From Fimbriiglobus ruber (GTDB lineage: Bacteria > Planctomycetota > Planctomycetia > Gemmatales > Gemmataceae), in contig NZ_NIDE01000008.1 of assembly GCF_002197845.1 (NCBI RefSeq), positions 124,001 through 188,000 of the forward strand: DNA of 64,000 bases. Reading direction: 5' to 3'. Made by a program: the position numbers and the translations under genes. Under the pieces are notes generated by a model. The model was not told the DNA's origin. It saw nothing but the letters and a program-made list of their open reading frames with translations, and ran no database searches. How positions within the stretch are numbered: position 1 is the stretch's first letter; each line of letters opens with the position of its first letter. This document shows positions 1 through 8,636 of this stretch, piece after piece.

Positions 1-561
1 GCGTACGCCGCCTACTGCTTTGCGGTCAAAAAAAATTGGATGGAAGCCGAGTTCGAGGCCACCCAAGCCATCGAAGCGGGATACCGGACGCCGGTGGTCT
101 ACGCGGACCGGGCCTATATTCGACTTCGACTCGGCCAATTCGAGAAAGTCCGGGCCGACTGTGACGATGCCCTCCATCTCGACAAGAACATGCGGGCGGC
201 CAGGCTGACCCGGGCGACCGTGAACCTCCGATTGGTGGCGGGCAAGATCGGGAAAAAGGTTAAGGACGAGACCGTAGCGGACATCAGACAGGTTTTGATC
301 GGGTCGCCGATCGATGCCGAGACGTGGTTCACGGCCGCGCAAATTTTTATGCTGGCGCCTGCCGCGGCTGGCAATTTAAAAGATGAAGCCGCGGACGCCG
401 TGTCCAAAGCCATTGCCGCGGGAAAGAAGACATCGGTGATCGGCCGCGAGCCGATTTTAGCAGGTCTGAAGGGCCACCCGCTCTTTGATCACGCCTTGAC
501 GCAAGAGCCTGGTCTGCCGATCGATGCGCCCGAACTCCAACTTCCGTGTCCGATCCCCTGA
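1..561 (+). CDS. C-terminal part of a TPR-containing protein (5' end outside window)
   Basis: The frame is open from base 1, so the gene begins upstream of the window; the first internal ATG is at 40. The visible 186 residues are helical and TPR-like: a repeat around residues 5-60 (WMEAEFEATQAIEAGY, then YADRAYIRLRLGQFEKV) in which the unit 'load/A-x-R-A-x-x-R-x-x-x-G-x-x-E' is recognisable, followed by a longer helical tail. In Gemmata-type planctomycetes such TPR tails are often the C-terminus of large Ser/Thr protein kinases, but no kinase domain is visible here, so that is only a possibility. The gene ends in TGA at 559-561 and is followed by a convincing intrinsic terminator. Confidence 0.7.
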   Translation, partial: AYAAYCFAVKKNWMEAEFEATQAIEAGYRTPVVYADRAYIRLRLGQFEKVRADCDDALHLDKNMRAARLTRATVNLRLVAGKIGKKVKDETVADIRQVLIGSPIDAETWFTAAQIFMLAPAAAGNLKDEAADAVSKAIAAGKKTSVIGREPILAGLKGHPLFDHALTQEPGLPIDAPELQLPCPIP

Positions 562-627
562 GCGCGTCGCACTGTCTGTCCTCATTTCCTGTCCGCTCTT
601 CCGGTCGACTACCCTAACGACCCGTTT

Positions 628-659
628 CCGGCCACTTTCCGTGGCCGGTGTATTTTTTT
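628..659 (+). terminator. Rho-independent terminator after the TPR gene
   Basis: An 8-bp perfect GC-rich stem (628-635 with 641-648) and a five-base loop are followed directly by a T-rich tract with seven consecutive T. It lies 66 bases after the stop of the TPR gene and is the most classical terminator in the window. Confidence 0.85.
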
Positions 660-758
660 GTCCAGTCATGCGCCCCGATCGCAATTCCCTTGATGCCGCG
701 GCCCGTCTGCCGGGGTCGGACTTGAGTCCGTCGCAATCGCTCATCCCGGGCCCAAGCG

Positions 759-1244
759 ATGTGGTTTACCAGCAGAAAGAAGTCGGCCGTCTCCTCTCCG
801 CGGGGTAACCGTTTCCGGCCGGAGTTGGAATCGCTCAACGAGCGGTTCATGCCCGACGCGACCCCAATAACTCCCCCGAGTGACCCGACCACACCGCCCG
901 CGGTCACCACCCCCGCCACCCCCACCGGTTCCACGACGGTCACTACGACCCTGCCCCCTCCCCCGGTCGTGAGTAACTTCTTGATCGCGGCGGTGGCTGG
1001 CGGTCTCTACGAGATGACCGGCGACGTCACGGTCAACGGCGTCGGCGCGGCCGATATGTACGTGGCGTTCGGCGGCGGGCCGGAAACCCTCCAGGGCATG
1101 TCGACGATGACGGACGCGAACGGGCACTTCGACGTGATCGTGGATTTCAACGAAGACGGTAGCGACAACGGCATGGCCACCGCACAGGCCACCGACGACT
1201 ACTATCAAACGTCGAATCTGGCCATGGATTACATCACCATCTGA
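759..1244 (+). CDS. Small surface-type protein with planctomycete N-terminal motif
   Basis: A 161-residue protein of unknown function. Residues 18-32 (RFRPELESLNERFMP) resemble the N-terminal LExLExRxxPA motif found on many large planctomycete secreted proteins, including the giant proteins at the other end of this window. A Pro/Thr-rich linker follows (about residues 33-70, PPSDPTTPP and similar). The C-terminal 80 residues look like a compact beta domain (GGLYEMTGDVTVNG, later DANGHFDVIVDFNEDG) of the kind seen in carboxypeptidase-regulatory or Ig-like folds; that assignment is a guess. There is no classical hydrophobic signal peptide. It is a minimal one-domain member of a class whose other members are usually very large. 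Confidence 0.6.
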   Translation: MWFTSRKKSAVSSPRGNRFRPELESLNERFMPDATPITPPSDPTTPPAVTTPATPTGSTTVTTTLPPPPVVSNFLIAAVAGGLYEMTGDVTVNGVGAADMYVAFGGGPETLQGMSTMTDANGHFDVIVDFNEDGSDNGMATAQATDDYYQTSNLAMDYITI

Positions 1245-1389
1245 AAAGCGCCGCGCGTTGCCGTTCGAATCGTTCCTCCCCGCCCCGGTACCGGCCGGCC
1301 CGAGCGGCGGGCTCTCCCGCGAGCGAGCGATTCGAGTGGCCGCCGCCGCGGACCGGGTTAATGGACTCCGACTCGCCGAGGTGCTTCAC

Positions 1390-1764
1390 ATGAATACACG
1401 GTCCGCGAGATCGCCCGATGATCTGCGCAGGCTGGTTTCTTTGGCGACGGCTGGCGACGGCGACGGTGGCTCGCCGCACGAGGAATTGATGGACGTGTTC
1501 TTACCGCTCGTACTCCGCGTGGTGCGCACGGGGCGCGGGCCGACGGCCCTCGTCCGCTGGGTCGGGCAGCAAACGGTCGGCCCCAAACGGCGGCAAGGCA
1601 GTGACCGCCTCACCCGGGAACTCACGCACCGCCTGGTCCGGTTACTCTGTCCGCCGGCCGATCCTCTCTCGGACACGGTGGTCGGTGGGTGCCCCACGAC
1701 GACGAATCCCCGGCGGGATCGGGGTCCACTCCGGTCCGCCAAGCGCGGTAAACGGGAGCGTTGA
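1390..1764 (+). CDS. Hypothetical basic protein
   Basis: A 124-residue protein that I do not recognise. The ATG at 1390 is preferred over a TTG at 1258 because a GAGG sequence lies about 8 bases upstream and the extra 44 residues look non-conserved. The central part (ELMDVFLPLVLRVVRTGRGP, then ALVRWVGQQ) is predicted helical; the C-terminus is low-complexity and very rich in Arg and Lys. It sits 95 bases before the hybrid histidine kinase and on the same strand, so the two may be co-transcribed. The helical core with a conserved W could be a small regulatory or adaptor domain, but nothing in the sequence proves this. Confidence 0.4.
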   Translation: MNTRSARSPDDLRRLVSLATAGDGDGGSPHEELMDVFLPLVLRVVRTGRGPTALVRWVGQQTVGPKRRQGSDRLTRELTHRLVRLLCPPADPLSDTVVGGCPTTTNPRRDRGPLRSAKRGKRER

Positions 1765-1859
1765 ACATTCACAATCACGATGGGGAGGCGTGCCCGGCAT
1801 CGTCCGCGCGGCGCCTCCCGGCTCGGGGTTGGAGGACGCGGTCAGCGAGCAACAGGCCT

Positions 1860-4800
1860 ATGTCTAGTTTGACGGACTTATCGATCGGGGAAGTGTCTTG
1901 CCGCGCGACCGTGGGCACGATCTGGCAACTTCGTCGGATGAATCGACCGGTCGACCACCTGACCCGCGGGCTGTCCCTCTCCCTCGACGATTTGAGTACG
2001 CCGTCCGCGTCGATCCGGTGGGACGACTTCCGCCAATTTTTCCGCAACGCGACCGCCGGCCTTCCGCGGGCCGAATTCGTCGAACTGTCTTCGTCATTCT
2101 GCGTGGAGGCCGCCCCCGCTCTGGCGGCGACCGGGGCGTGGTCGCCCGCGCGCTACTTCGCGCGGGCCGCCGGGAACCGGTGTCGTCTCTTGCGGCAACT
2201 CTTCCGGTGCCTGGACACCTCGGTCGCCCGGCCGTCGTCCGCCGAAGTCGTGATCGAGGTGTGGCCGCGCCCCGGGTTCGCCGCCCCCGGCGACACCTTC
2301 TGGGAGTGCCTCGCCGTCGGGTTCGGGGCGCTGGCCCGGAGTTTGGGATTGCCCGCGGCCGACGTCGCGCGCGAGCCGTCCGACCTCGGCGCCCGGTTCC
2401 GGGTCCGGCTGCCTCATCACCCGATCAGTTTCCTGCTGACGTGGCTCGCGGCGCAGTTCGGTCGCGAGTCCGCGCGAGTCCCGTCGAGTACACCCGCCCC
2501 CGGTCTCGAACAGAGCCCCCCCGCGGAGGGCGGGTCCACCGAACACGCGGGCCGCGGGAGCGAGGACCGGCGCCAGACGGTCGCCGAAGACATCATGGAC
2601 ACGACGATCGTCGCCTTTGCCCGCGACGCCCGCTTGCGGGCCGAAGGGTTTTCGGGAGCCGTGCGGAACGACCGCGCCGCGGGCCGGCCCGCGGCCAAAG
2701 TCGCGATCCTCGACCGCGACTGCCGGTGGACGCACATGAACCCGGCCCTGGCGGCTATCAGCGGGCACCCGCCCGACACCCACATCGGGAAAAAACCGAA
2801 CGACTTATTCACCCCCGATCTGGCCGCCGTGATCGAGGCGGGCGCGAAAAAAGTCATGGAGACCGGCGAGGCAAACTGCACGCACGATTCGCGCGGGCGA
2901 GCCCCGACTGCCCCAGACTCCGCTCGGCACTGGCAGTTCACCCACTTCCCGATCCCCGACGCGGCCGGGCAGGTGGGCGGGATCGGCGTTACGGTGGTCA
3001 CGGTGCCCCCGCCGGAATCCGCCGGGCAGTTGCCTCGCGCCGGGAGTGACGAGACCGCCGAAGTGGCCGACGCCGTTGCCCTCACCGACGGCGACGGCCG
3101 GTTGGTCTCGGCGAGCCCGGCGTTTCTCCGGATGTGGCGGTACGACCGCGAGGACGAGGTCCGCGGGCGGGCGTACACGGAGTTTTGGGACCGGCCCGAT
3201 CTGGCGGCCGAGACCGCCCGGGCCGCATTTCGGGACGAGACCTGGGCCGGCGAACTGACCGCCGTCCGGCGGGACGGCGGTCGGTTCGAGGCCCGGGTGT
3301 CGCATTCGCTGGTCCGGGACCCCTTCGGCCGCCCGGCCGGTCTAACGAGTTCGATCCGCGACGCGACGAACCGGACCCCGGCGGGCGCGATGCCGCCCGC
3401 GGAGGTCTCGGGGGCGGCCGACGGAAACTGGATGTGGGACTTCGGGACGAACCAAATGTGGTGGTCGGCGGGGGTCTACCGGCTGTTCGTCGCCAACCCC
3501 GGCCCCTCCCCGTTCCCCGTAGAAAAGTTCCGGTACCTGGTTCAGCCGAACGAATGGGAGTCGGTGCAGGCCCAGGTCGCCGGCGTGGTGGCCGGGAGCG
3601 ACCGGTACGAGCACCTGATCCAGATCCTTCGGCCCGACGGACAAACCCGGTGGATTATGGTCGCGGGCCGACCCGTCCGCGACGCGGACCGCCGGGTGAT
3701 CCGGTTGGACGGGACGGTCCAAGACGTCACGGAGCAAAAGAAACTGGAGGCCCAGCGCCTCCAGTCCCAGAAGATGGAGGCGCTGGGCCTCTTGGCGGGC
3801 GGGGTGGCCCACGACTTCAACAACCTGCTCACCGTCATCAACGGGTACGCGGAACTGCTCCTGGCCAGTTCACCCGAAGAGAACCCGGACCGCGAGGCGG
3901 TGACGGCGATCCGGGAGGCCGGGGACCGGGCCGCCCGCCTGACCCAGCAGATCCTTCTCTTCAGTCGCCGGGCGCCGCTGGAGACGAAGTTCCTCGATCT
4001 GAACAACCTGCTCAACGTGTCGGTCAAACTGCTCCGGCGCCTGATCGAGGAGGACATCGTTCTGTCCTTGCACCTCGACCCCACCCTGGCCCGGATTCAA
4101 ATGGACCCGGGGTTGCTCGAACAGGTGATCATGAACCTGGTCGTCAACGCCCGCGACGCCATGCCGACGGGCGGCGACCTGACGATCGAAACCCGCAACG
4201 CCACGGTCGACGAGAAAGACACGTCTCCCACGTCCGACGTGCGGCCGGGCAAGTACGTCCGGCTCACGGTGTCGGACAGCGGCTGCGGGATGTCGAGCGA
4301 AGTGAAGGCCAAGATCTTCGAGCCGTTCTTCACGACCAAGGAGGGGGTCGGGACCGGGCTCGGCCTCACGGTCGTGTTCGGCGCGGTCAAACAGTCCGGC
4401 GGGCACATGAGTTTCGACAGCCAGGTCGGGGTCGGAACGCGGGTGACACTCCTGTTCCCCGTCGCCCCGGACGTCACGCCCGAGCCGCCGTCCGAGCAGT
4501 CGCGGATCGCGTCCGGGGGGACCGAAACGGTACTCCTGGTCGAAGACGAGGACGCGGTGCGGCGGGTCGCGTCGATTTCCCTGAAATCGATGGGGTATTC
4601 GGTCCTGGAAGCGGGCGGTAGTATGGACGCGGTGCGGCTCGTCCGCGAATACCGCGGCCCGATTTCCTTACTGGTGACGGACGTGGTGATGCCGGAAATG
4701 GGCGGCCGTCAACTGGCCGAATTAATCCGCGCACGGCACCCCGGTCTGCCGGTCTTATATCTGAGCGGACACACGGAGGACGTCGTACTCCGGCACGGGG

Positions 4801-4916
4801 TTCTGGAAGAGGGCGAAACCTTCCTCCAAAAACCGTTTACACCGCTCGCACTCACCAGAAAAATTCGGGCGACACTCGACGGAGTCTGGGACCATCAAGT
4901 CTCGGAGTACCGCTGA
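1860..4916 (+). CDS. Multi-PAS hybrid sensor histidine kinase with C-terminal receiver
   Basis: A 1,018-residue cytoplasmic-type hybrid kinase. Order: an N-terminal domain of about 220 residues that I cannot name, a poorly conserved linker, and three PAS-type domains (about residues 275-385, 400-500 and 510-620, the last of PAS_3/PAC type ending LDGTVQDVTEQKKLE). Next come a HisKA dimerisation segment with phospho-acceptor His651 in GGVAHDFNNLL, an HATPase domain (N box NLVVNARDAMP, G1 DSGCGM, G2 GVGTGLGL), and a receiver domain with phospho-acceptor Asp941 in LLVTDVVMPEMGG. No transmembrane helix is visible, so it probably senses an internal signal. The frame is open from a TTG at 1761, but the ATG at 1860 gives a more typical start. 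No cognate response regulator is adjacent; the built-in receiver may feed a phosphorelay. Confidence 0.9.
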   Translation: MSSLTDLSIGEVSCRATVGTIWQLRRMNRPVDHLTRGLSLSLDDLSTPSASIRWDDFRQFFRNATAGLPRAEFVELSSSFCVEAAPALAATGAWSPARYFARAAGNRCRLLRQLFRCLDTSVARPSSAEVVIEVWPRPGFAAPGDTFWECLAVGFGALARSLGLPAADVAREPSDLGARFRVRLPHHPISFLLTWLAAQFGRESARVPSSTPAPGLEQSPPAEGGSTEHAGRGSEDRRQTVAEDIMDTTIVAFARDARLRAEGFSGAVRNDRAAGRPAAKVAILDRDCRWTHMNPALAAISGHPPDTHIGKKPNDLFTPDLAAVIEAGAKKVMETGEANCTHDSRGRAPTAPDSARHWQFTHFPIPDAAGQVGGIGVTVVTVPPPESAGQLPRAGSDETAEVADAVALTDGDGRLVSASPAFLRMWRYDREDEVRGRAYTEFWDRPDLAAETARAAFRDETWAGELTAVRRDGGRFEARVSHSLVRDPFGRPAGLTSSIRDATNRTPAGAMPPAEVSGAADGNWMWDFGTNQMWWSAGVYRLFVANPGPSPFPVEKFRYLVQPNEWESVQAQVAGVVAGSDRYEHLIQILRPDGQTRWIMVAGRPVRDADRRVIRLDGTVQDVTEQKKLEAQRLQSQKMEALGLLAGGVAHDFNNLLTVINGYAELLLASSPEENPDREAVTAIREAGDRAARLTQQILLFSRRAPLETKFLDLNNLLNVSVKLLRRLIEEDIVLSLHLDPTLARIQMDPGLLEQVIMNLVVNARDAMPTGGDLTIETRNATVDEKDTSPTSDVRPGKYVRLTVSDSGCGMSSEVKAKIFEPFFTTKEGVGTGLGLTVVFGAVKQSGGHMSFDSQVGVGTRVTLLFPVAPDVTPEPPSEQSRIASGGTETVLLVEDEDAVRRVASISLKSMGYSVLEAGGSMDAVRLVREYRGPISLLVTDVVMPEMGGRQLAELIRARHPGLPVLYLSGHTEDVVLRHGVLEEGETFLQKPFTPLALTRKIRATLDGVWDHQVSEYR

Positions 4917-5504
4917 AACCGCAACCACGTCCGACAGACCGTCGCTCGCCGGGGCAGGCCGCCATATCGCCGGGCACACCGGTGATCGATGACCCTGGTA
5001 TCGTTCGCCGCGGTCGCCGCGCGAGCCCGGGCGTCAGGCGACGACCGGCAACCAGGTGCCCCCAAAGTGGTTCGTCAATCTTCGCTCGTCCGAGACGCCC
5101 GTCCGACCTGACAATCGAAGCTTGACGGACCCCCAGTGCCGACACGGCTCGCCCCCTCCTCAGTGAGGAGAACCAGCTTGCGGCCCTCGCGCAACGCCCC
5201 TTTATCCCTGGCCGAACACACTCCGCGTGCGTATTTCTCCTTGAACGGAGCGGCTCAGCGGGCAGGGCACCGTCATCACAGCGGGGCCGAAACGACCCGA
5301 GATGTGGTAGACGCCTCCCACCCGTCGCTAAGAATATACGGGACTCGATCATGGCGCCCGCCCTCCGGCGGAACGTCCCCAAGTACCCACCCGGCATAAG
5401 CAAATCGAGACCCACACGCTCCACACCGCGACGCACTCCCCGGCAGCGGTCCGAACCGCGTTCATCCCGAATGTTCGCCCTTTTACCCGACGGAGAGAGG
5501 CCAC
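4917..5504. other. 588-base gap without a convincing gene
   Basis: Open frames here have no recognisable protein features. The only structure I see is a short palindrome at 5156-5170: two perfect 7-base arms (ctcctca and tgaggag) around a single g. That is the size of an operator site, and it lies about 340 bases before the start of the beta-propeller gene. Bases 5484-5502 contain its ribosome binding site (gagagg). Confidence 0.5.
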
Positions 5505-6800
5505 ATGAGGTTTCGTTTTCTAATGCTCGCCGCCGCACTCCTGATCACCAGTACCGCCGTCGCGGCCGACTGGCCGGGGTTCGGCGGCCCCAACCGCGAC
5601 GGCATCTGTACCGAAAAGGGCTTACTCAAGCAGTGGCCGAAGGACGGACCGCCCCTCCTATGGACGGCGAAGAATCTCGGCACCGGTTGGGGCACCCCCT
5701 CGATCGCGGTCGGCACGATCTTCGGGATCGGGACGCGCGACGGGAAAGACGGGGTCTGGGCGCTGAAAGAGGCCGACGGCAGCGAACTCTGGTTCACTCC
5801 GTTCGCCAACCCGGCCAAGTTGCTCCAGCAGACGAACGGTCCCGCCAGTACGCCCACGTACCACGACGGGAAGGTGTACGCCGTCAGCACGAACGGGACG
5901 CTGTCTTGCCTGGACGCGGCCGCGGGTAAGCCGGTGTGGAAGAAGAGTTACGTGACCGACTTCGGCGGCAAGGTGCCCGCCTGGGGGTACACGGACTCCG
6001 TCCTGGTGGACGGCGACAAGGTCATCTGTACCCCGGGCGGGACCAAAGGCGCGATCGCCGCGCTCAAAGCCGCGACCGGAGACGTGGTGTGGAAAACGGA
6101 GGTGAACCCGGTCGGTAACGGAAACGGTTACTCGTCCCCACTCAAGGCCACGATCCTCGGCGTGCCCATGTACGTTGCCGTACTCGGACAGTCGTCCGGG
6201 CTGGTTGGTGTCCACGCGGACACTGGTAAGCTCCTGTGGCAGTACAAGAAAACCCCCGCCGCGGGCGGCGTCGCCCAGATCCCGATCCCGATCGTACACG
6301 GGGACCACGTTTGGGTGTCGACCAGCTACGGCGGCGGCGCGGCTTTGCTTCAGATCGTCCAGGCGGGCAAGGACGAATTCGAGGTGAAGGAAATCAAGGC
6401 GTACAAGAAGCCGGAACTGAACAACCACCACGGGGGGATGGTCCTGGTCGGCGACCACATCTATTTCGGGCACAACCAGAACGGCGGGGACCCGGTCTGC
6501 GTCGACTTCAAGACCGGGGAGATCGCGTGGGGGCCGGAGAAGCCGCCGGCCGGCGGCCAGAAGTCCGCCGCCGTGCTGTACGCGGACGGCCGACTCTACT
6601 TCCGGTACGAGAACGGCGTCATGGTCCTCATCGACCCGTCGCCGAAGGAACTGAAGGTGGTGTCGTCGTTCAAGCTCCCGCCGCCGGACATCAAGTCGTA
6701 CCCGCAGAGCTGGCCGCACCCGGTCATCGCCAACGGCAAGCTCTACATCCGCGACCAGAACGTGATGTATTGCTATGACGTGAGGTTGCCGGGGGCGTGA
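5505..6800 (+). CDS. Secreted PQQ-like/BamB-type beta-propeller protein
   Basis: A 431-residue exported protein. A Sec signal peptide covers residues 1-21 (hydrophobic LMLAAALLI, cleavage after AVAA). The mature protein has repeated blades of the PQQ-like (quinoprotein/BamB) type, visible as GGTKGAIAALKAATGDVVWK, GLVGVHADTGKLLWQYKKT and CVDFKTGEIAWGPE, each with the typical A-x-D-x-x-T-G-x-x-x-W core. Planctomycetes carry many such proteins, commonly annotated as PQQ-binding-like beta-propeller repeat proteins. No dehydrogenase catalytic motif or cytochrome c motif is seen, so a structural or binding role in the periplasm is more likely than alcohol dehydrogenase activity. The start is supported by GAGAGG nine bases upstream of the ATG. 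It is convergent with the sulfatase gene and separated from it by a hairpin terminator. Confidence 0.88.
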   Translation: MRFRFLMLAAALLITSTAVAADWPGFGGPNRDGICTEKGLLKQWPKDGPPLLWTAKNLGTGWGTPSIAVGTIFGIGTRDGKDGVWALKEADGSELWFTPFANPAKLLQQTNGPASTPTYHDGKVYAVSTNGTLSCLDAAAGKPVWKKSYVTDFGGKVPAWGYTDSVLVDGDKVICTPGGTKGAIAALKAATGDVVWKTEVNPVGNGNGYSSPLKATILGVPMYVAVLGQSSGLVGVHADTGKLLWQYKKTPAAGGVAQIPIPIVHGDHVWVSTSYGGGAALLQIVQAGKDEFEVKEIKAYKKPELNNHHGGMVLVGDHIYFGHNQNGGDPVCVDFKTGEIAWGPEKPPAGGQKSAAVLYADGRLYFRYENGVMVLIDPSPKELKVVSSFKLPPPDIKSYPQSWPHPVIANGKLYIRDQNVMYCYDVRLPGA

Positions 6801-6858
6801 TAAGCGGTTTGTAGGGGAACTAACAATCCTCTATCAGACAGCCAGGAATAAGATGTGA

Positions 6859-6885
6859 GGTTTTCACCCCATCGGGGTGAAAACC
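6859..6885. terminator. Bidirectional hairpin terminator between convergent genes
   Basis: A perfect 12-bp stem (6859-6870 with 6874-6885) and a three-base loop. It lies between the ends of the beta-propeller gene and the sulfatase gene, 58 and 43 bases from their stops. The outer part of each arm contains four consecutive T or A, so it can serve both directions. Confidence 0.8.
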
Positions 6886-6928
6886 GGATACTTCTTGCAA
6901 TCCGTTCCTCGTCCGCCGCTCCCACCAC

Positions 6929-8284
6929 TCACGGCAGCGCCTTCCGCCACTTCAGGGCCGTGTCCGTCAGTCGCTTCGCGACGACCGGCTCGGCCGCCGA
7001 TCGGTCGGTCGCCTCGTTCGGGTCGGCCGCCACGTCGTATAGCTCGGCTCCGGTCCCGTTGGCGTTCACCAGCAGTTTCCAGTTCCCGTCCCGCACGGCC
7101 ACGTTCGGCGACCGCTCCGTCTTTTTGCCCGGGTAGGCGAACGCCGAGTCGTTTCGGCCGTACTCCCAGAACAACGGCTTGGTCCGGGCCGCGGGCTTGC
7201 CGAGTAGTGCCGGACTCAGGTCTTCGCCGTCCGGCTCGTACCCGTCCGGCAACTTCGCGCCACACAGCCTGCACAGAGTCGGGAACAGGTCCACGCCCGC
7301 GAGGACCGTGGTGTCGTTCGTCGTACCCGCCGGGACGAGCCCCGGGCACCAGGCGATGAACGGCAGCCGGATGCCGCCTTCGTACAGGCTCAGCTTGCTC
7401 CCCCGGAGGCCGGTCGTCCGCTTCCGATCGAACGTCGGCAGCGGGCCGTTGTCCGACAGGAACAGCACCACCGTCGGCCGGTTTGTCTTCCGCGCCCGCA
7501 CCCCGTCGAGCAGTCGGCCGACCTGCCGGTCCATCTCCGTCAGAACCCCCGCCAGCCGCTTCGGGGTGTCGCCTTTGCCCACCGTCCTGCCTCCCTTGCC
7601 GGGCTGCTGGTCGTCGTCCGTCGGCACCCAGGGCGTGTGCGGGTCGTCCAGCCACAGGTTCACGAAGCACGGGGCGGTCGCGTCGGCCTTGAGGAAGTCG
7701 AGTGTCCGGTCGACCATCCACCCGCTCCGGTCCCACCGCTTCACCTTGTCCGCGGCCGACCAGATCCAGTCCTGGGTCGTCAGGTCCGGATGCGGCTCCG
7801 GGCTCTCGTAGGTGCCGAGGCCGATGTCGTACCCGTAGGCGGCAAACTTCGGCGCGTCGACCACGTCCCGGCCGCCGCCCAGGTGCCACTTGCCGACGTG
7901 GGCCGTCTTGTATCCGGCCGCCTTGAGCGCCCGCGGCAGGGACGGCGCGGCCGGGTCGAGGAAGTCGGCCTGGCCGCACGCCTTGTTGCCGGCCCGCGTC
8001 TGGAGGTAGCTCGTGATCCGCCACCGGCCGGGGAACTGGCCGGTGATCATCCCGCACCGGGACGGCGAACAGATCGGGGCCGGCGCGTAATACCGGGTGA
8101 ACCGCGTTCCCTCCTTCGCCATCCGGTCGATGTGCGGAGTGGCGGTCGGGCCACCATACGCGGACAGGTCGCCCGGTCCCAGGTCATCGGACAGCACCAC
8201 CACGACGTTCGGCCGCGTGTCGGCGGCTGTAACAAGCGCCGACAGAAGGCATACGGTGGCGAGGGCGAGGAAGGTGCGGAGCAT
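6929..8284 (-). CDS. Secreted sulfatase (arylsulfatase A family)
   Basis: A 451-residue type I sulfatase. A signal peptide covers residues 1-20 (cleavage after VTA/A). The metal-binding DD pair is in VVVLSDDLGPGDLSAYGG (Asp33, Asp34). The catalytic signature ICSPSRCGMITGQ has Cys72, which would be converted to formylglycine (C-x-P-S-R), and the HVGKWHLGG motif about 50 residues further on is typical of the family. Downstream LFLSDNGPLPTFD supplies further metal ligands. Planctomycetes encode many sulfatases, generally for desulfating polysaccharides; the substrate cannot be read from the sequence. A formylglycine-generating enzyme would be needed and is not in this window. The start has an AAAGGA ribosome site six bases before the ATG. 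Confidence 0.95.
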   Translation of the reverse strand: MLRTFLALATVCLLSALVTAADTRPNVVVVLSDDLGPGDLSAYGGPTATPHIDRMAKEGTRFTRYYAPAPICSPSRCGMITGQFPGRWRITSYLQTRAGNKACGQADFLDPAAPSLPRALKAAGYKTAHVGKWHLGGGRDVVDAPKFAAYGYDIGLGTYESPEPHPDLTTQDWIWSAADKVKRWDRSGWMVDRTLDFLKADATAPCFVNLWLDDPHTPWVPTDDDQQPGKGGRTVGKGDTPKRLAGVLTEMDRQVGRLLDGVRARKTNRPTVVLFLSDNGPLPTFDRKRTTGLRGSKLSLYEGGIRLPFIAWCPGLVPAGTTNDTTVLAGVDLFPTLCRLCGAKLPDGYEPDGEDLSPALLGKPAARTKPLFWEYGRNDSAFAYPGKKTERSPNVAVRDGNWKLLVNANGTGAELYDVAADPNEATDRSAAEPVVAKRLTDTALKWRKALP

Positions 8285-8636
8285 GGCAGATCCTTTCTGG
8301 CGGTCGCGGGTTGGCGGAGGAGGAGGGGCGACGGGAGGGGCGATCAGGACGTTGGCGCTGCGGCCAGGGGGCCGACCCGGTCGAGGTTTTCCCGCGTACC
8401 GAAGACAACTGAAGGCAACGGCTGCCAGGCTCCCATGTCAATCACCTTGGGGTCGCCGGGTGATCATACCCGCGGCGCCGGCCAGGTACCATCGCACCGT
8501 TTGTGCCAGCCATCGGAGATGGTCGGAAACGGCAAACGATCGAGTTTGAACGTCCGGCCGTAAACTGTTATTGCCCGCTCGAACCCGTTCGCCGACCGTA
8601 GTGGGCGTCACACGTACACCGCGTCGAGGGCGTTGA
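8285..8636. other. Divergent intergenic region, 352 bases
   Basis: This region holds the 5' regions of the sulfatase (leftward) and the ADP-ribosylglycohydrolase (rightward). I see the sulfatase ribosome site at the left edge, but no clear promoter, operator or gene. Confidence 0.5.

Noticed and set aside
1898-4621. Long Arg-rich frames overlapping the hybrid kinase
   Set aside because: They overlap the real kinase in another frame and have biased composition and no family similarity.
5658-6719. A 353-codon minus-strand frame opposite the beta-propeller gene
   Set aside because: The plus-strand protein has a clear signal peptide and repeats, while the minus frame is Arg/Val-rich without motifs.
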